Counted from the first letter of the stretch, positions 11,259 through 21,944 are shown. The stretch is DNA of 64,000 bases from Amaurobius ferox (GCA_951213105.1 OX578147.1:130688822-130752821), one strand, 5' to 3'. Numbers and translations: made by a program. Notes: generated by a model from the letters alone, not told the origin.

Positions 11259-11509
11259 TTTATGTGTGTGTATGTATGTATCTATTTGTTTGTGCAATTT
11301 ATTTATAATTTTTATGAAGTGAAGAATACTATCTACCATTTTTCGTAACCTTCCATGTTTGTTTATATATGTGCGTGTGTATGTGTGTCTATTTATCTGT
11401 GCAATTCATGTATCCACACCATGACAACGTATTTGATCTAAGTCAATGAAATTTCATATTGAAGTCATTTATGCTTTGAATGAACTTAATTTAAGGTATT
11501 TACGCTTTA
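11259..11509. repeat. TG-rich low-complexity spacer
   Basis: Contains two diverged copies of a TGTGTGTATGTnTGT ... CTATTTnTnTGTGCAATT block (about 11260-11310 and 11370-11415). It resembles the TG-bearing part of the hairpin family and is probably a decayed fragment. No gene is visible. Confidence 0.45.
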
Positions 11510-11845
11510 ACTGTGTGGCGATTTGGCCAAATTTCATTCGAATCGCTCTATTCGTTCGTAAGATATCGTCTCCACAGGCTCACTAACACACACACATACA
11601 TTCACACACACACACACACACACACATACATACATTCACACACACACACACACACACACACATACATTCACACACACACACACACATACATTCACACACA
11701 CACACACACACACACAGACATCACTTTGAAAATGTTCGATTCGTGATCAGGGATGTTTGAAACGTACTCTCCCGTCAAAAACTCGAATTCGAATTTTCGA
11801 TCCCGTCACAATACTTTCCTTATACATTTTGTATATAAGGAAAGT
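11510..11845 (-). mobile_element. E1e: truncated hairpin-family element with long CA tract
   Basis: Only the hairpin-proximal third of E1 is present, in reverse. It has TTCATTCGAATCGCTCTATT, CGTCTCCACAGG, an interrupted (CA)n tract (11586-11716), GTGATCAGGGATGTTTGAAA, CGAATTCGAATTTTCGA and the terminal hairpin at 11813-11845. The CA tract contains regular CATACATTCACA interruptions, so it is a compound minisatellite-like array. Confidence 0.75.
11586..11716. repeat. Interrupted (CA)n tract
   Basis: CA dinucleotides broken by CATACATTCA or CATACATACATTCA spacers. The unit B locus (39062-39204) is 12 bp longer. Confidence 0.95.
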
Positions 11846-13239
11846 AATAAGACATAGTTTTGAAAATTTATTAATTAAATACTTGTTTTATACGTTTCTA
11901 TTTCGTATGCTAATTTTGGCGACTTGTTATCATTTATATAAGTACCAAATCCCAATAAAATTGTAAATAATTGTAAAATAAAAATTTATTGTAATTTTAA
12001 ATAAATAGGCATTTCATATGGATAACTTGAACAACTAAGCACAAACAACATAATAATGAAGCATACAGCTGTTGCTAGGATACACTGTGTGACGTCTAAA
12101 CAACCTTTCGATTATTATTTCCCTCAATTTGCACTATAATTTATGTTTCTTTAAGCTAACCATCCTAATTGTTTCGATTGTTAGACGAATCACTGACCTA
12201 ATCAACATTTTCTGTGTTCCTAAGTTAGAATAGGAATGTGTTTCGGATCGTAAGAGTTTGAGTGCTCTTGGAATAAAAGAAGTGTTCTTGAGTAGACGAT
12301 GAAGGATTTGAGTAGTGAGTGGAAGGAAACCCCACTCGATACAACGATGACCAGGCAGAGTCTAGTATTCGGGGTGTGGCCGCAATAAGTGGCGAAGTAA
12401 CAGATAGCCGGGGTAAGCATATAAACTTTGTAAATGCGTATAAATGTAACCATTATCAGCCGACTAGTGTATTGCAGTAGCTTGCATAAGTATCATCTAT
12501 TCTGGGCGTGTGCACTAACATTTAGTATATATGTTGTCCGTTTTTTTAACAGCAAGCTTCTGTTATTTCTGTGAAGTACCCAATGAACTGACTTATATTT
12601 AAGCAGTGCCGTCCTGTGTTATTACCCCTGGACTGAAAAGTCGAAATATTAATTGAATATTTTTGAAAAAATTTCTCTTTGTCTCTTTTATAAGATGATA
12701 GGTCCAAACACCAGATATCAAACTTCTATCACATTTTAAAAGAAGCGTTTCTCAATTATCCGGAAAATCGAAAATTTTTGTATGCGGAAACCCCTAAAGT
12801 CCAAAATATTGGAAAACTCAATTTGCACATTTTCTTCCTTTCAAACTATCTCGTAATATCTTCCTTTCAAACGAACCGTACTCCAAATTTCAAGAAACTA
12901 TTTTATCGCGAAGTATGCCAAATTACCGTTTCACCTTCGGAACGATTTTCTGTGATCCAACCCCTTTCATGAACATGATTTTAGTGCGTAGCAAATATAT
13001 TATATCTGAAATTGAGCACTTTCTTCCGTTCGAAAAATTTATGCCTACGCCAAATTTTAAGTATCTATCTCATCGCAAAGAATGCTCCATTTCTCTATTT
13101 AGACGTTTTGATCCAAAGGTCCTTTGATGTATTCAGCGAGCGGCAAATGCATTGGCATCTGTGCTTTCACATACTCGTATTATGTTTGACTTGCGGACGA
13201 CATGCCGTTTCAAAAATTGATTAAATGAAAACAACTGAT
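11846..13239. other. Spacer, no gene; possible LTR-like and internally repeated segments
   Basis: No coding gene is recognised. At 12274 there is an AATAAA hexamer in a less AT-rich stretch (about 12230-12430) that resembles the polyadenylation region of an LTR, but no paired LTR, primer site or retroelement frame is visible. A diverged ~163-bp repeat is seen: TTCCTTTCAAACGA at 12861 and TTCCGTTCGAAAAA at 13024 each lead into CCAAATTTnAAGnAnCTAT, then ATCGCnAAGnATG. This suggests a decayed tandemly repeated element. The B equivalent is 39334-40727. Confidence 0.4.
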
Positions 13240-13785
13240 GCCTGCTTTACATGCCAAGCAACGCCAGCTACAGTTTTTAGTAAATTATATAAATTCTTAT
13301 TAATTTTTCGATGTGTTCCAAATTTTCCTACTTAAGTTGAAAACAACCTTTTAAAATATTTTATTCAAAGGAGTGCATAACATTTGTTTTCTAAACGAAT
13401 ATTATTTCACATTTTTTCACAAGAAATTTTTTATAGTACCGTAATAAAAATATATATGATTATACAAATCATGTCTTATTGAGTTCTCAGTGCTTGGAAG
13501 AGTGTGTTTTAAGACATTGTGATATCACTCTCCGGCAGCGCGATTATAGACACTTAAATATGACGAGTGTTGTGAATTTTTGTCTGCTGCTCGAGAGGAA
13601 TATTCGAGCAAACGCACTCCATTAGGAACTTGGGCCTGACAGCTGGAGTCTAGTGAACGGATCGAGCCACTGTAGTTGGTCACGTGCGAAATCGCAGCAG
13701 TTCATTTGCCGGAATGGAATTTTTATATCGTGAAACTCCAGCCACGACGACTGGGGCCTATAAGGTGGGTTGAAGCGGGCCTTCG
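13240..13785 (+). repeat. Left copy of a ~0.55 kb direct repeat
   Basis: Matches 17435-18000 from CTGCTTTA and ACGCCAGCTAC through TTGAGTTCTnAGTGCTTGG, TATGACGAGTGTTGTGA and CAGTTCATTTGCCGGAATGG to GACGACTGGGGCCTA and AAGGTGGGTTG. The 3' half is much richer in G and C than its surroundings. After 13785 the two copies diverge abruptly. It may be an LTR pair, a duplicated promoter or first exon, or a decayed transposon. No retroelement frame lies between the copies and no clear TG...CA borders are seen. Confidence 0.65.
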
Positions 13786-15893
13786 CTCGAGAGTGGCAGT
13801 CAAATTAGTGACATCACGAAAAACGATCAACGGTTGGCGAAACTAACAATTTCGTTCATTTTGCGAGTTTAAACTTAAGTTTTATAAATACTTTTGTACA
13901 TTTTTTTAGCTATATATGACAAGATTTTCAAAAAGAAGTATGTATGTTTGTCTATTACAAAAAATGGAATTAATTAAAATTTAATGAGCATATATTGATT
14001 TAATGTTTAAAATAATATGTAGGTCTTTTACTGACAACTTGCCTTACATATATGTAAATTTTTTATTCTGTTATGTGTTGGATTTGTTTTATTAATCAAT
14101 GTAAGAGACTAATTCATTCTAACAGACTAACTAATGGAGTAATGAAAAATTATAGCATTTTATGACTTTGCTATAGTTTATTTTAAAGCTAATCATGTTA
14201 TATTTTGTTTTCAGTAAGTATATAATAAAATCATGGTAATTTTGGTTAGTCTGTTACATACTCAGTTAATTAGTGTTAATTTATTTAAAATTCAATTTTT
14301 TTTTCAAAATTTGGTATATGTACCCATCAAACACATGCCTTCGAACATATGCAGATCTGCATTATTATTATTTTTTTATTATTTGTTTTCCTTTTTGTAT
14401 TTAAAAATCTTTTTTGTTTTTCTATATGTGTATTCTTACCATGGAATGGCCCAAAATTGTAACTGACAGTAATTTTATTTAATGATGCATATAAGTCTAA
14501 AATTTAAACAAATGAAGATGTCGCTGAATTGCTAAATCTACAAGTAAATGATTGGGTAGTAATAAAATAATATTCCATCCTTTACCAGTGATCTGTGACG
14601 TAAATCAATAAAAAATAAATTGAAATTTCTGTAAAGCACAAAACTAAAAACCATTTCACTTGGCCTCAGAAAGACACTTAGCAGGGTGAAACATAAAACT
14701 GACAAATTAACAAATTACAATAAGCATTAAAAATGGGATAACACCTATGCAATTATAAAACTCAGAATAAAAACAATCGATACAGGAAAAAAATATATAA
14801 TCAGTAATATAAGCTGTTTCTGTATCCAATTGAAATGCATTATGTTTACACAGAGATACTTTGGATAAAATATGATAAATATAATTATTCGAAATTCTTG
14901 TCACACTTAAGTTGCTTAAAAATGACCAATCCAATAATGTTGTAGTTAAAATAAAAGTGTACAAACTTAAAAATGAGCTCAAAAGTAGAATTTTGTTAAA
15001 TACGAAATGTAAATGTTCTTCCGAGCTTATAAAACAGAACTCGTTCTGTGATGTATGCCACAGCTTTAAGTACTACATTCTGTTGTCGGGCAAATGAGAA
15101 TTTCATAACTCAGTGAATGAACCAAGGTACATATGTATTCTACTGTAGAAAATAAATCTTTAAAACTACAATGAAATTTATAAAAACTGTAAATTTAATC
15201 AAAACTAATAAAGTAATTTATGGCAAACCGTAAAACAAATTATTTTATGGCTTTTAAACGAGCGACAAAACGAAGGTTCTTATAATAAAACTTAGTCTTA
15301 TCCAAAGTTACATTAAATTTCATTTAATAGTTTGTTCATGAATGTATCTTTGTCAATTCCTGCGGAATTTTCTCTACACAAAATTATGATAATGACACCA
15401 TATGAAAAAAAATTCACAGTGAAAAGTAATCTGCAGACCACATACCCCTCCCGTTGCTTTTTCTGCCTAACAGATATGATGGGTCGTTTCACCTCATAAA
15501 ATATGATTGAATAAGATCTGTAAACTCAACAGGATTTTATATACATTAACTGTCATTCATATAAACAGAATTTACAAGCTATTTCATTTACATTATGCAA
15601 ATTTTGATTTTTTGTAGATCCTAATAGTGCCTCCTCTCGACCGAACTCTCTGTCAGATTGTTATGGAGTCAAGTGTCTGTTTTATTCCTATAAATCACCG
15701 AACATACCTTCGACGTGATTGATATTCCCGTAAATAAGATAAAATACCATAGCCAGTTGCGAATATTTCATACGGCATAAACCAAGATATCTGACCAGAG
15801 AACTTTGTTTCTATCCGTTCCAACATAGACCACACAGAGGTGTGACTACGCCACTTAGAGGGAATTGTGATCTTTCTTTATATTCTATTGCAG
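13786..15893. other. AT-rich spacer, nothing recognised
   Basis: About 2.1 kb with short frames only (for example 14233-14466 and 14707-14982), rich in Phe, Leu, Ile and Lys as expected from AT bias. The stretch 15871-15893 is a polypyrimidine-AG acceptor for the candidate exon that follows. The B equivalent is 41271-43378, with a 3-base ATT deletion near 41850. Confidence 0.45.
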
Positions 15894-16377
15894 AGGAATT
15901 TGGGCGTTCCAATTTCAAAAAGTTGTGTTGACAAAAAGTTTCATTAATTATTTTTATTTTGTAAAATATCCACTCATTAAATTCATGCGAGAATTTATGT
16001 ATTCGTTACGTACAAGGAGCTTTGCACAGATTGCAGTTATACCAAAAGAAATTGCCAATTCAGGATGCATTACAGTCGAAGCCGCAATCAGGAGTTCATT
16101 TAGGATGTATAATCTGCCGCAACAAGTTTGGACTGCAGGTGTATATTTAGTCAATGAAGCATGGTTATATTTTCCCCATGAATCAAGGCGCATTGATAGG
16201 CCATGCGCTTACATGCTAGGAGTATCCAGTTTGCACACAAGGAACGAGAAGTATCACAATTACGCTATTCTACTCCCTGAGGTGGAAAAATCGTCTTTCG
16301 GCTTAGAGCTACTGTTTTCCCAATCGAAAAGCAAGATATATCTTTTACTAGCTTTTCTAAATTACCGTGATTTCTTA
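15894..16377 (+). CDS. Candidate internal exon, 161 codons, function unknown
   Basis: The longest gene-like frame of the unit outside the repeats. The frame is open from 15871 to 16392. A strong acceptor (pyrimidine tract ending TATTCTATTGCAG at 15893) and a consensus donor (GTAAGT at 16378-16383) bound exactly 484 bases. One leftover base is followed by 161 complete codons, so the phases would be 2 in and 0 out. The codons are visibly less AT-biased than in the spacers. The predicted peptide contains MYSLRTRSFAQIAVIPKEI and AWLYFPHESRRIDRPCAYM; it has no signal, helix pattern or catalytic motif I recognise. No partner exon was found, and the antisense strand is also open for 80 codons (15954-16193). 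It could be a stray exon of a host gene, a transposon fragment or chance. The unit B copy differs by one Lys-to-Arg codon. Confidence 0.3.
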
Positions 16378-16590
16378 GTAAGTGATAGATAATTAGTAGT
16401 ATCACGAGAGAGAGCTGTTGATGTATCCAGACATCGCGAAGCGGGAGTTATATATCCACGTTTTCACTTACGTTCGAGGGTCACACTGAAATTTTTGAGA
16501 CATGGGCAGACGATACGGGATAGGAAAAACTATTGGTCGGATGTTTAAATGTGTACTCTTTTATGTTCGCAGACGATAAGTTGTGGCAAA

Positions 16591-17430
16591 ATGGAGTTGA
16601 CGGGAGAGAATTATCGAGTTAGGATTTTCTATGATTTTAAAATGGGGCTAAAAAAAATGTCTACAACTAGCATATGGAAATGATGCTCCAGTCCGTGCCA
16701 CTGTATTCAGATGGTTTACAGAGTTTAGAAGAGGCCAATTTTTTGCCCTGTATGAAAATCACACTGGAAGATCTTTGTCAGCTGTTGTCCCGGAAAATTT
16801 GTCGACCATGTAAAAATTGTTTATCGATGATAATCACTGTACCTACCAAATGATACAGAAAGAACTTAGCATTGCATCCGCAGCTATACATAAAATTATT
16901 CATGACAAATTGCATATGAAAAAATTAGTTTGTCGCTTTGTCCCCATATTTTAATAGAACAACAAAAAGCGGAGCGTGTCAGAATCAGAAAAAACCCTTA
17001 AAATTACTATATGGGGAGGAATCCACATTATTGTTAAAATCATAACTGCTGATGTAAAGTACAAGCCTATTATTGACATTCCAACACGTCAAAAAATAAA
17101 GTATGGGTCTTTGAAGATGACCCCAAGTCAACAACATTGAGAAGACAACGAGCCATTTAAAAATAAGTTATGCCGTGTTCTTCAGAAGTACAAGTCTGGT
17201 CAAAGACATGAAGCTAGAGGGACAAAAGACATTTACAGCTAACTGGTACACTACTGTGTGGATTCTAGAAATTATTCAGGAAGTGAATATTAGGGGACAC
17301 TTGCTTCTTAGTGACAAAACATTTTCGCATTCAACATGAATGACATATTTTCTCACAAGAATGACAAGACGAATTTCTTGAACAAGCAAACATCAAAGTT
17401 ATAGAACGTCCACCATATTCTCCTTGCTAT
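16591..17430 (+). pseudogene. Mariner-family transposase fossil
   Basis: DNA transposase remnant of the Tc1/mariner superfamily, mariner branch. From an ATG at 16591 the frames spell the N-terminal helix-turn-helix region (GENYRV, FYDFKMGLKK). After a frameshift come LAYGNDAPVRATVFRWF, TEFRRG, HTGRSLSAVVPENLSTM, then an in-frame stop, and a second DNA-binding segment (TYQMIQKELSIASAAIHKII). The catalytic half survives only as scraps: VWVFEDDP near 17100, and FLEQANIKVIERPPYSP at 17370-17420, where the aspartate expected soon after PPYSP is not in place. Several stops and internal deletions make it non-functional. It ends abruptly where the right 0.55 kb repeat starts. No clear terminal inverted repeats were identified. 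Confidence 0.9.
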
Positions 17431-17434
17431 GTGT

Positions 17435-18000
17435 GTCTGCTTTAAACGCCGAGGAACGCCAGCTACATTTTATAAAAGTTATATAAATAAAAATTAATTT
17501 TTCAATGTGTTCCTAATTTTGGTAATCATCTAGTTCAAATCTAACTTGGAATTTTTTTTTATTTACAACGAGTGTGTAATGTTCATTTTTGAAAACTAAT
17601 AATGTTTCTCATTTTTTCACCAGAAATTTTTTATAATACGGAAACAATGATATATATGATTGAAAAATTATGTCTTATTGAGTTCTGAGTGCTTGGCAGA
17701 GTGTGTTTTAAGACATAGTGATTTCACTATCCGGCAGCGCTCTTAGAAACGCCTCAAAATATGACGAGTGTTGTGATATTTTGTCTGCTGCTTGAGTGGT
17801 TTATTTGAGTAAAAGCACTGTATTAGGAACTCGGGTCTGGCAGCTGGAATCTAGTGACCGGATTGAGCCATTGTAGTAGTCACGGGCGAAACCGCAGCAG
17901 TTCATTTGCCGGAATGGAATGCTGATATCGCGACCGAGATGCTCCAGCAGTGACGACTGGGGCCTACAAGGTGGGTTGGAAGCCGGCCTCTGTGCCTTCT
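17435..18000 (+). repeat. Right copy of the ~0.55 kb direct repeat
   Basis: Partner of 13240-13785 with many substitutions and small indels, so the duplication is old. Its 5' border coincides with truncation of the mariner fossil. Downstream sequence (GCCTTCTGTAGGTGGGACTC) differs from that after the left copy. Confidence 0.65.
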
Positions 18001-18306
18001 GTAGGTGGGACTCCGAGATTTGGAGGAAGGCGGGACTCTTTTTTTGTGAGAGCATACCAAGGTAACGAGCCTTTACAAGGGAATACTTCTTTAAGGTGTA
18101 TTACGTTTCATTTTAGTTAACCTACATATTCTTTTGCCCCTACAGAGGAGTATCGCCGTTAGCCTTTGAGATGCGTTGTACTAACTAAATAGATGATTTA
18201 AATATTGTTTATTTTTTACTAGCCGACTTTGGCGACCAGCCTGTTCGCTACTCTTGACAATTCTGACCGTGGCAAATTCTAACCGTGGCACACTCGCTGG
18301 CGCGAC

Positions 18307-18320
18307 CTACCAATAAGGTG
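18307..18320. repeat. Left target-site duplication of SINE1
   Basis: CTACCAATAAGGTG, repeated exactly at 18610-18623 and bracketing SINE1. A perfect 14-bp duplication indicates target-primed insertion. Confidence 0.85.
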
Positions 18321-18609
18321 TTGTTGTTGTTGAAACCCAGACCGTCCGACCTACCAGAAAGGTGTAAGGTAACTGTTTAGACGGTCGGGAAGTGCCACCC
18401 AATTTAGACCAGAACCCAGTGGGGGAGGCATCCACAAGGACCGTACCCTCCTTCCCCTACAACCAACCTCTCGGAAGGACTTTCGGACCCACATGTTTAA
18501 CGTGATCGTACTCCGCATGAACACGGCGGCAGTTTTTGGCAGTGGCTGGAATCGAACCCGGGCCTACCGAGTGCAACTCCAGCGCGCTAACCAATGGGCT
18601 ACCGCGCCC
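18321..18609 (-). mobile_element. SINE1: tRNA-derived SINE, full length
   Basis: Read on the minus strand, it starts GGGGCGCGGTAGCCCATTGG. It has a box A at 18591-18601 (TAGCCCATTGG) and a box B at 18548-18559 (GGGTTCGATTCC), then a body with GTGTTCATGCGGAGTACG, TCCGAGAGGTTG and TGGATGCCTCCCCCACTGGG. It ends with a (CAA)n tail at 18321-18332. About 289 bp long, flanked by a perfect 14-bp duplication. The internal RNA polymerase III promoter boxes and tail make it a SINE and not a tRNA gene. It sits inside the body of SINE2. Confidence 0.92.
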
Positions 18610-18623
18610 CTACCAATAAGGTG
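18610..18623. repeat. Right target-site duplication of SINE1
   Basis: CTACCAATAAGGTG, identical to 18307-18320. It is also part of the SINE2 body, corresponding to CTACCAGAAAGGTG inside SINE1. Confidence 0.85.
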
Positions 18624-18875
18624 TAAAGTAACTGTTTGGACGGCCAGGAAGTGCCACCCAATTTAGACCAGAACTCAGTGGGGGAGGCATCCACAGGGAC
18701 CGTACCCTCCTTCCTCTACCACCAACCTCTCGGAAGGACTTACGGACCCACATGTTTAACGTGATCGAACTCCGCGTGAACACGGCAGCAGTTTTGGCAG
18801 TAGAGGGAATCGAACCCGGACCTACCGAGTGAAATTCCCGCACGCTAACCACTGGTCTACCGCGCCCTCTGCGGC
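18624..18875 (-). mobile_element. SINE2: same family, interrupted by SINE1
   Basis: Minus-strand copy with box A at 18849-18859 (TAGACCAGTGG) and box B at 18806-18817 (GGGTTCGATTCC). The body is collinear with SINE1 down to its 3' section, where SINE1 inserted. The remainder of its 3' end beyond 18307 is not clearly recognisable, so it may be truncated there. Confidence 0.88.
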
Positions 18876-18899
18876 AATCTCCATAACTTTCTTTTTATT

Positions 18900-19075
18900 C
18901 ACTCAGTTTGGACCGGAACCCAGTGGGGGAGGCATCCACAGAGACCGTACCCTCCTTCCCCTGCCACCAACCTCTCGGAAGGACTTATCGACCCATATGT
19001 TTAACGTGATTGTACTCCGCGTCAGTGGCGGGAATCGAACCCAGGCCTACCGAGTGCTATTCTCGCGCGCTAATT
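18900..19075 (-). mobile_element. SINE3: truncated copy of the same family
   Basis: Minus-strand copy with a recognisable box B (GGGTTCGATTCC at about 19031-19042). It lacks box A and carries a ~25-bp deletion between the box B region and the GCGGAGTAC block. It is the most diverged of the three and probably the oldest. Confidence 0.82.
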
Positions 19076-20094
19076 TAAATTTTATAATGACCATATGCTA
19101 AGCTCTTAATTCCACCATCCTCGTTCCATCATTTGAAATATCCATAAAATTAAAATATCCATTTAAAATATCTATAAATTAAAATATCCATTTAAACTAA
19201 AAAAATCATCCATATGGTTCCACCAATCCATAAATATAATAATTTCAAATACATCACTTCAATTGATTAAGAATTGATTGAGAAATTAATTGTCCAAGTT
19301 AAATTGAGATGGTGATGGAATTTGGTAATATGTTTCTCTGTATGTATAATGGGAAAATATAGTGTGGGGCTAAAATTCGACCCTTATATTTTGTTGGAAT
19401 AAGCATCAACCATTTCTTAACTTATCGCTGTCTGACTGTGATAGTGTGGGTACAATATCTTACAAAAGATACAAACAGAAATATGCACGATTATTTTAAT
19501 CGTTAATTATAAGAGACTTATTGAATTTTAAATAGACCGTCTTAGTGACGGTTGAGTTTTTGATCTTTCTAATTGAAAGAAACTCAAAATTTTGTTCATT
19601 GTACAACACACACGGTTAAAAATGTTAGTACATTTGTTGATTTCAAATAAACAGGCAGTTAGCATGCTGAAAGATCTAACGATCGAAATCATGAAAAACT
19701 ATTCTTCGTGATTTCTTTGTTAATATGTATAAGGATCAACAATAAGACATACGAGTATAATTGTTAACCTCTATAATATTTGCATTTTTATTGTAATTGC
19801 TCACGACAACAATATTTGTGAAACGCTGTGCAAGAAACAGCAAAAAGGCATATCATCGTCCTGGATCATCTTAATGATGTTTCTGCCAACAACCCATCAC
19901 AAGAAAAGTTGGAAAACGCCTCTATGTATTAAACTCTTGACCAAACTGGCAATGAAAACGTTACTACATTATATTTAACTAAAGCCTAAGTCTGCATTTG
20001 AATCAATCTTACACCTCTATGCGTTCATATTAGTTTTTATGTAAAATTTCCAAACTGTACGTCTGATCGTCTGTTTCGAATACAGTGCTAAAAA
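19076..20094. other. AT-rich spacer, nothing recognised
   Basis: Contains a short tandem pair of 29-bp units ending AAAATATCCATTT (about 19137-19194) and otherwise no frame, RNA or repeat. B equivalent 46561-47579. Confidence 0.5.
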
Positions 20095-21058
20095 ATCTCA
20101 GGTTTTTAACACTTTCCAACATAGTTGAAAAGCGTTTATGACTTTGTTCACTCATTCTGTCTGTCTGTCTGTTCGATAACTGTCTTAAAAATGACTTTAT
20201 CAAAATCAAATTTTAGTATGTTGTTGAGACGGTCTGTGGAACATACGGGAATGTAAATGAATAATATCACCGAATTAGTTTTGGATTGAATCCCCGGTTG
20301 AAAAAGTGAAATATATCAAACCCTACGGGACTTAATGTTTCAAACATTTTTTAAGCAAAGTTAAAATCCACAAATTGCTTCGAAAATATAGAGGAAATAT
20401 TCAAATTACCCCATAAAATATATAAGAAATATTTCAGCGAAATATGTTCGGTAATTTCTTAGTAAAAATTAAAATAATAATTACACCAATATAATATGAA
20501 AAGTTCACTGACTCACTTCAAAATAAAATATGGTATCCATCTTTTTTTCTAGTTTAAAATTCGTGATTTTTAAAGTTCTTTTAAATGTATATATAATGTT
20601 GCATCCGTCCTAAAACCGCTGTATTTTTGCGTATTTTCTGTGTATCTATATTCTGTTCCAACGCAATTACAATATTTTTTAGATTAAATTACCATCAAAC
20701 TTTGATTATTTCTATAACGAAGCCTAATTTTAATGGATGCAGAAGATGAACAAGTGGTTGTAAGATGAGTTGTATAAGAATTGCTGATTTTTTTTCACGC
20801 ACAATATTATTTAGCTCTGGAGTCTGGGATAAAAGTGATATGCATGAAATATTCACTGCTTTTACATAGAGAGCCAGACGATTTATATTTTGAAGCCGTC
20901 ATTTGAATAAAGTTCATTTTTTTCGATGAAGTTTCAAGTTTGGAACATAAGAAATGATAATTTAAAATATATCAATGGTCTATGTATCACATTTTAGAGA
21001 TGTTCAAATACAATTGCATTTCGGTTGGAAAGTGTTTCATAATCAATGCTTTATGCTT
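20095..21058 (+). mobile_element. Partial foldback element (loop and right arm), uninterrupted
   Basis: Collinear with 8195-9054 followed directly by 10014-10092. It runs through AACATAGTTGAAAAGCGTTT, TCTGTCTGTCTGTCTGTTCG, CATCCGTCCTAAAACCGCT and TTTCACGCACAATATTATTT to ATTGCATTTCGGTTGGAAAG. The left arm is missing. It documents the empty site for E1c. Confidence 0.8.
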
Positions 21059-21074
21059 TGATTATGAAACACTT
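21030..21074. repeat. Perfect 17-bp inverted repeat at the foldback end
   Basis: AAGTGTTTCATAATCAA at 21030-21046 and its exact complement at 21058-21074, with an 11-base loop. It marks the end of the foldback element and suggests two element ends meeting, or a terminal hairpin. Confidence 0.88.
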
Positions 21075-21944
21075 GTTTTTATTTTATAATGGAAGACTAG
21101 CAGCACGACTTCGAGTTCAGGATAATACAGGAGAAAATAAGGGCGATATAAAATCTGAATTACTTCAGTCATAAATGTGCTTTCAGTTGCGCTTAACAAA
21201 CCAATAAAAACATGTAAATCGATTGAGCCATTACATTCCGACAAACATACATTTTAGTTCCCGTTGTTCCAAGGTTAGATGTAGGAGAACAATACATATT
21301 TTTAAACATTCCTTTGACACCACACATAGCTTATGAAGAAATCTCACTAAATACATTTATCCAGAGGACTTTAACCTTGGAAGCGTATATTCGAATTTTA
21401 TCTTTCATATAAAAAAAGGTACAAAATAACAAATACTTTTAGAGATAAACCCCCTCCTTATTAAGTTCAAAAAACCACAGCAACCCAAAAATATGTTGAG
21501 CCGCCCTTCAATTGTTGTTGTTGTTGAGACCCAGACCGTCCGACCTCGCTCTTAAATTGTGAAGGTGTCGGAGTGAACACGCAGATATCTTTTTATAAAA
21601 ACTGCAAGTTTTTTCTTAAACTGTAGAAATAATAAAATAAACTCCATTAACGCAATTTACAAATAATAAATCAGAATGTACATGGTCCACCCTTTCTACC
21701 ATCGTCTGCATCCACACACGCCACGCTCCACGTACCAACTCCTACCATCTCACACCATCTTTTGCTTCGCAGCTTGCATCTTTATAACCTGGTCGACAGC
21801 TCCACCTTCCGTCCGCAACCTCTGCGGCTGCTATTTAAATTTAAACTTTTCTTTTCCCGGGGAAGACACTGCTTGAAAAAATAAGAAGTCGAGAATAGAA
21901 ATTGTTATTCCTTACACAATTACAAGCGGTTTTTACAGACAGAC
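21075..21944. other. Spacer with a SINE tail fragment
   Basis: No gene is recognised. At 21513-21546 a (TTG)n run followed by AGACCCAGACCGTCCGACC matches the 3' end and tail of SINE1 on the minus strand, a ~34-bp remnant. A pyrimidine-rich, less AT-rich stretch at 21676-21870 has no identifiable product. B equivalents are 48560-49429 and 48998-49031. Confidence 0.5.

Noticed and set aside
11513..11746. Open frames rich in His-Thr or Cys-Val repeats across CA/TG tracts
   Set aside because: They are translations of dinucleotide repeats, change length with the tract and occur on both strands.
12064..12460. Solo LTR with AATAAA at 12274
   Set aside because: Only composition and the hexamer suggest it; no partner copy, borders or target duplication could be identified.
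14233..14466. Short protein gene rich in Phe and Leu
   Set aside because: Composition follows AT bias, no splice or start context, and a 3-base indel lies in its T-rich run between units.
15954..16193. 80-codon minus-strand frame with a hydrophobic stretch (possible receptor fragment)
   Set aside because: No recognisable motif, no convincing splice borders, and the opposite strand has a longer frame with better splice signals.
13240..18000. Complete LTR retrotransposon with two LTRs
   Set aside because: No gag, protease, reverse transcriptase or integrase frame lies between the copies, no primer site is seen, and the interior holds a mariner fossil.
18548..18601. tRNA gene on the minus strand
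   Set aside because: Box A and box B are present, but the sequence continues into a SINE body with a (CAA)n tail and target duplications, and a full cloverleaf is not evident.
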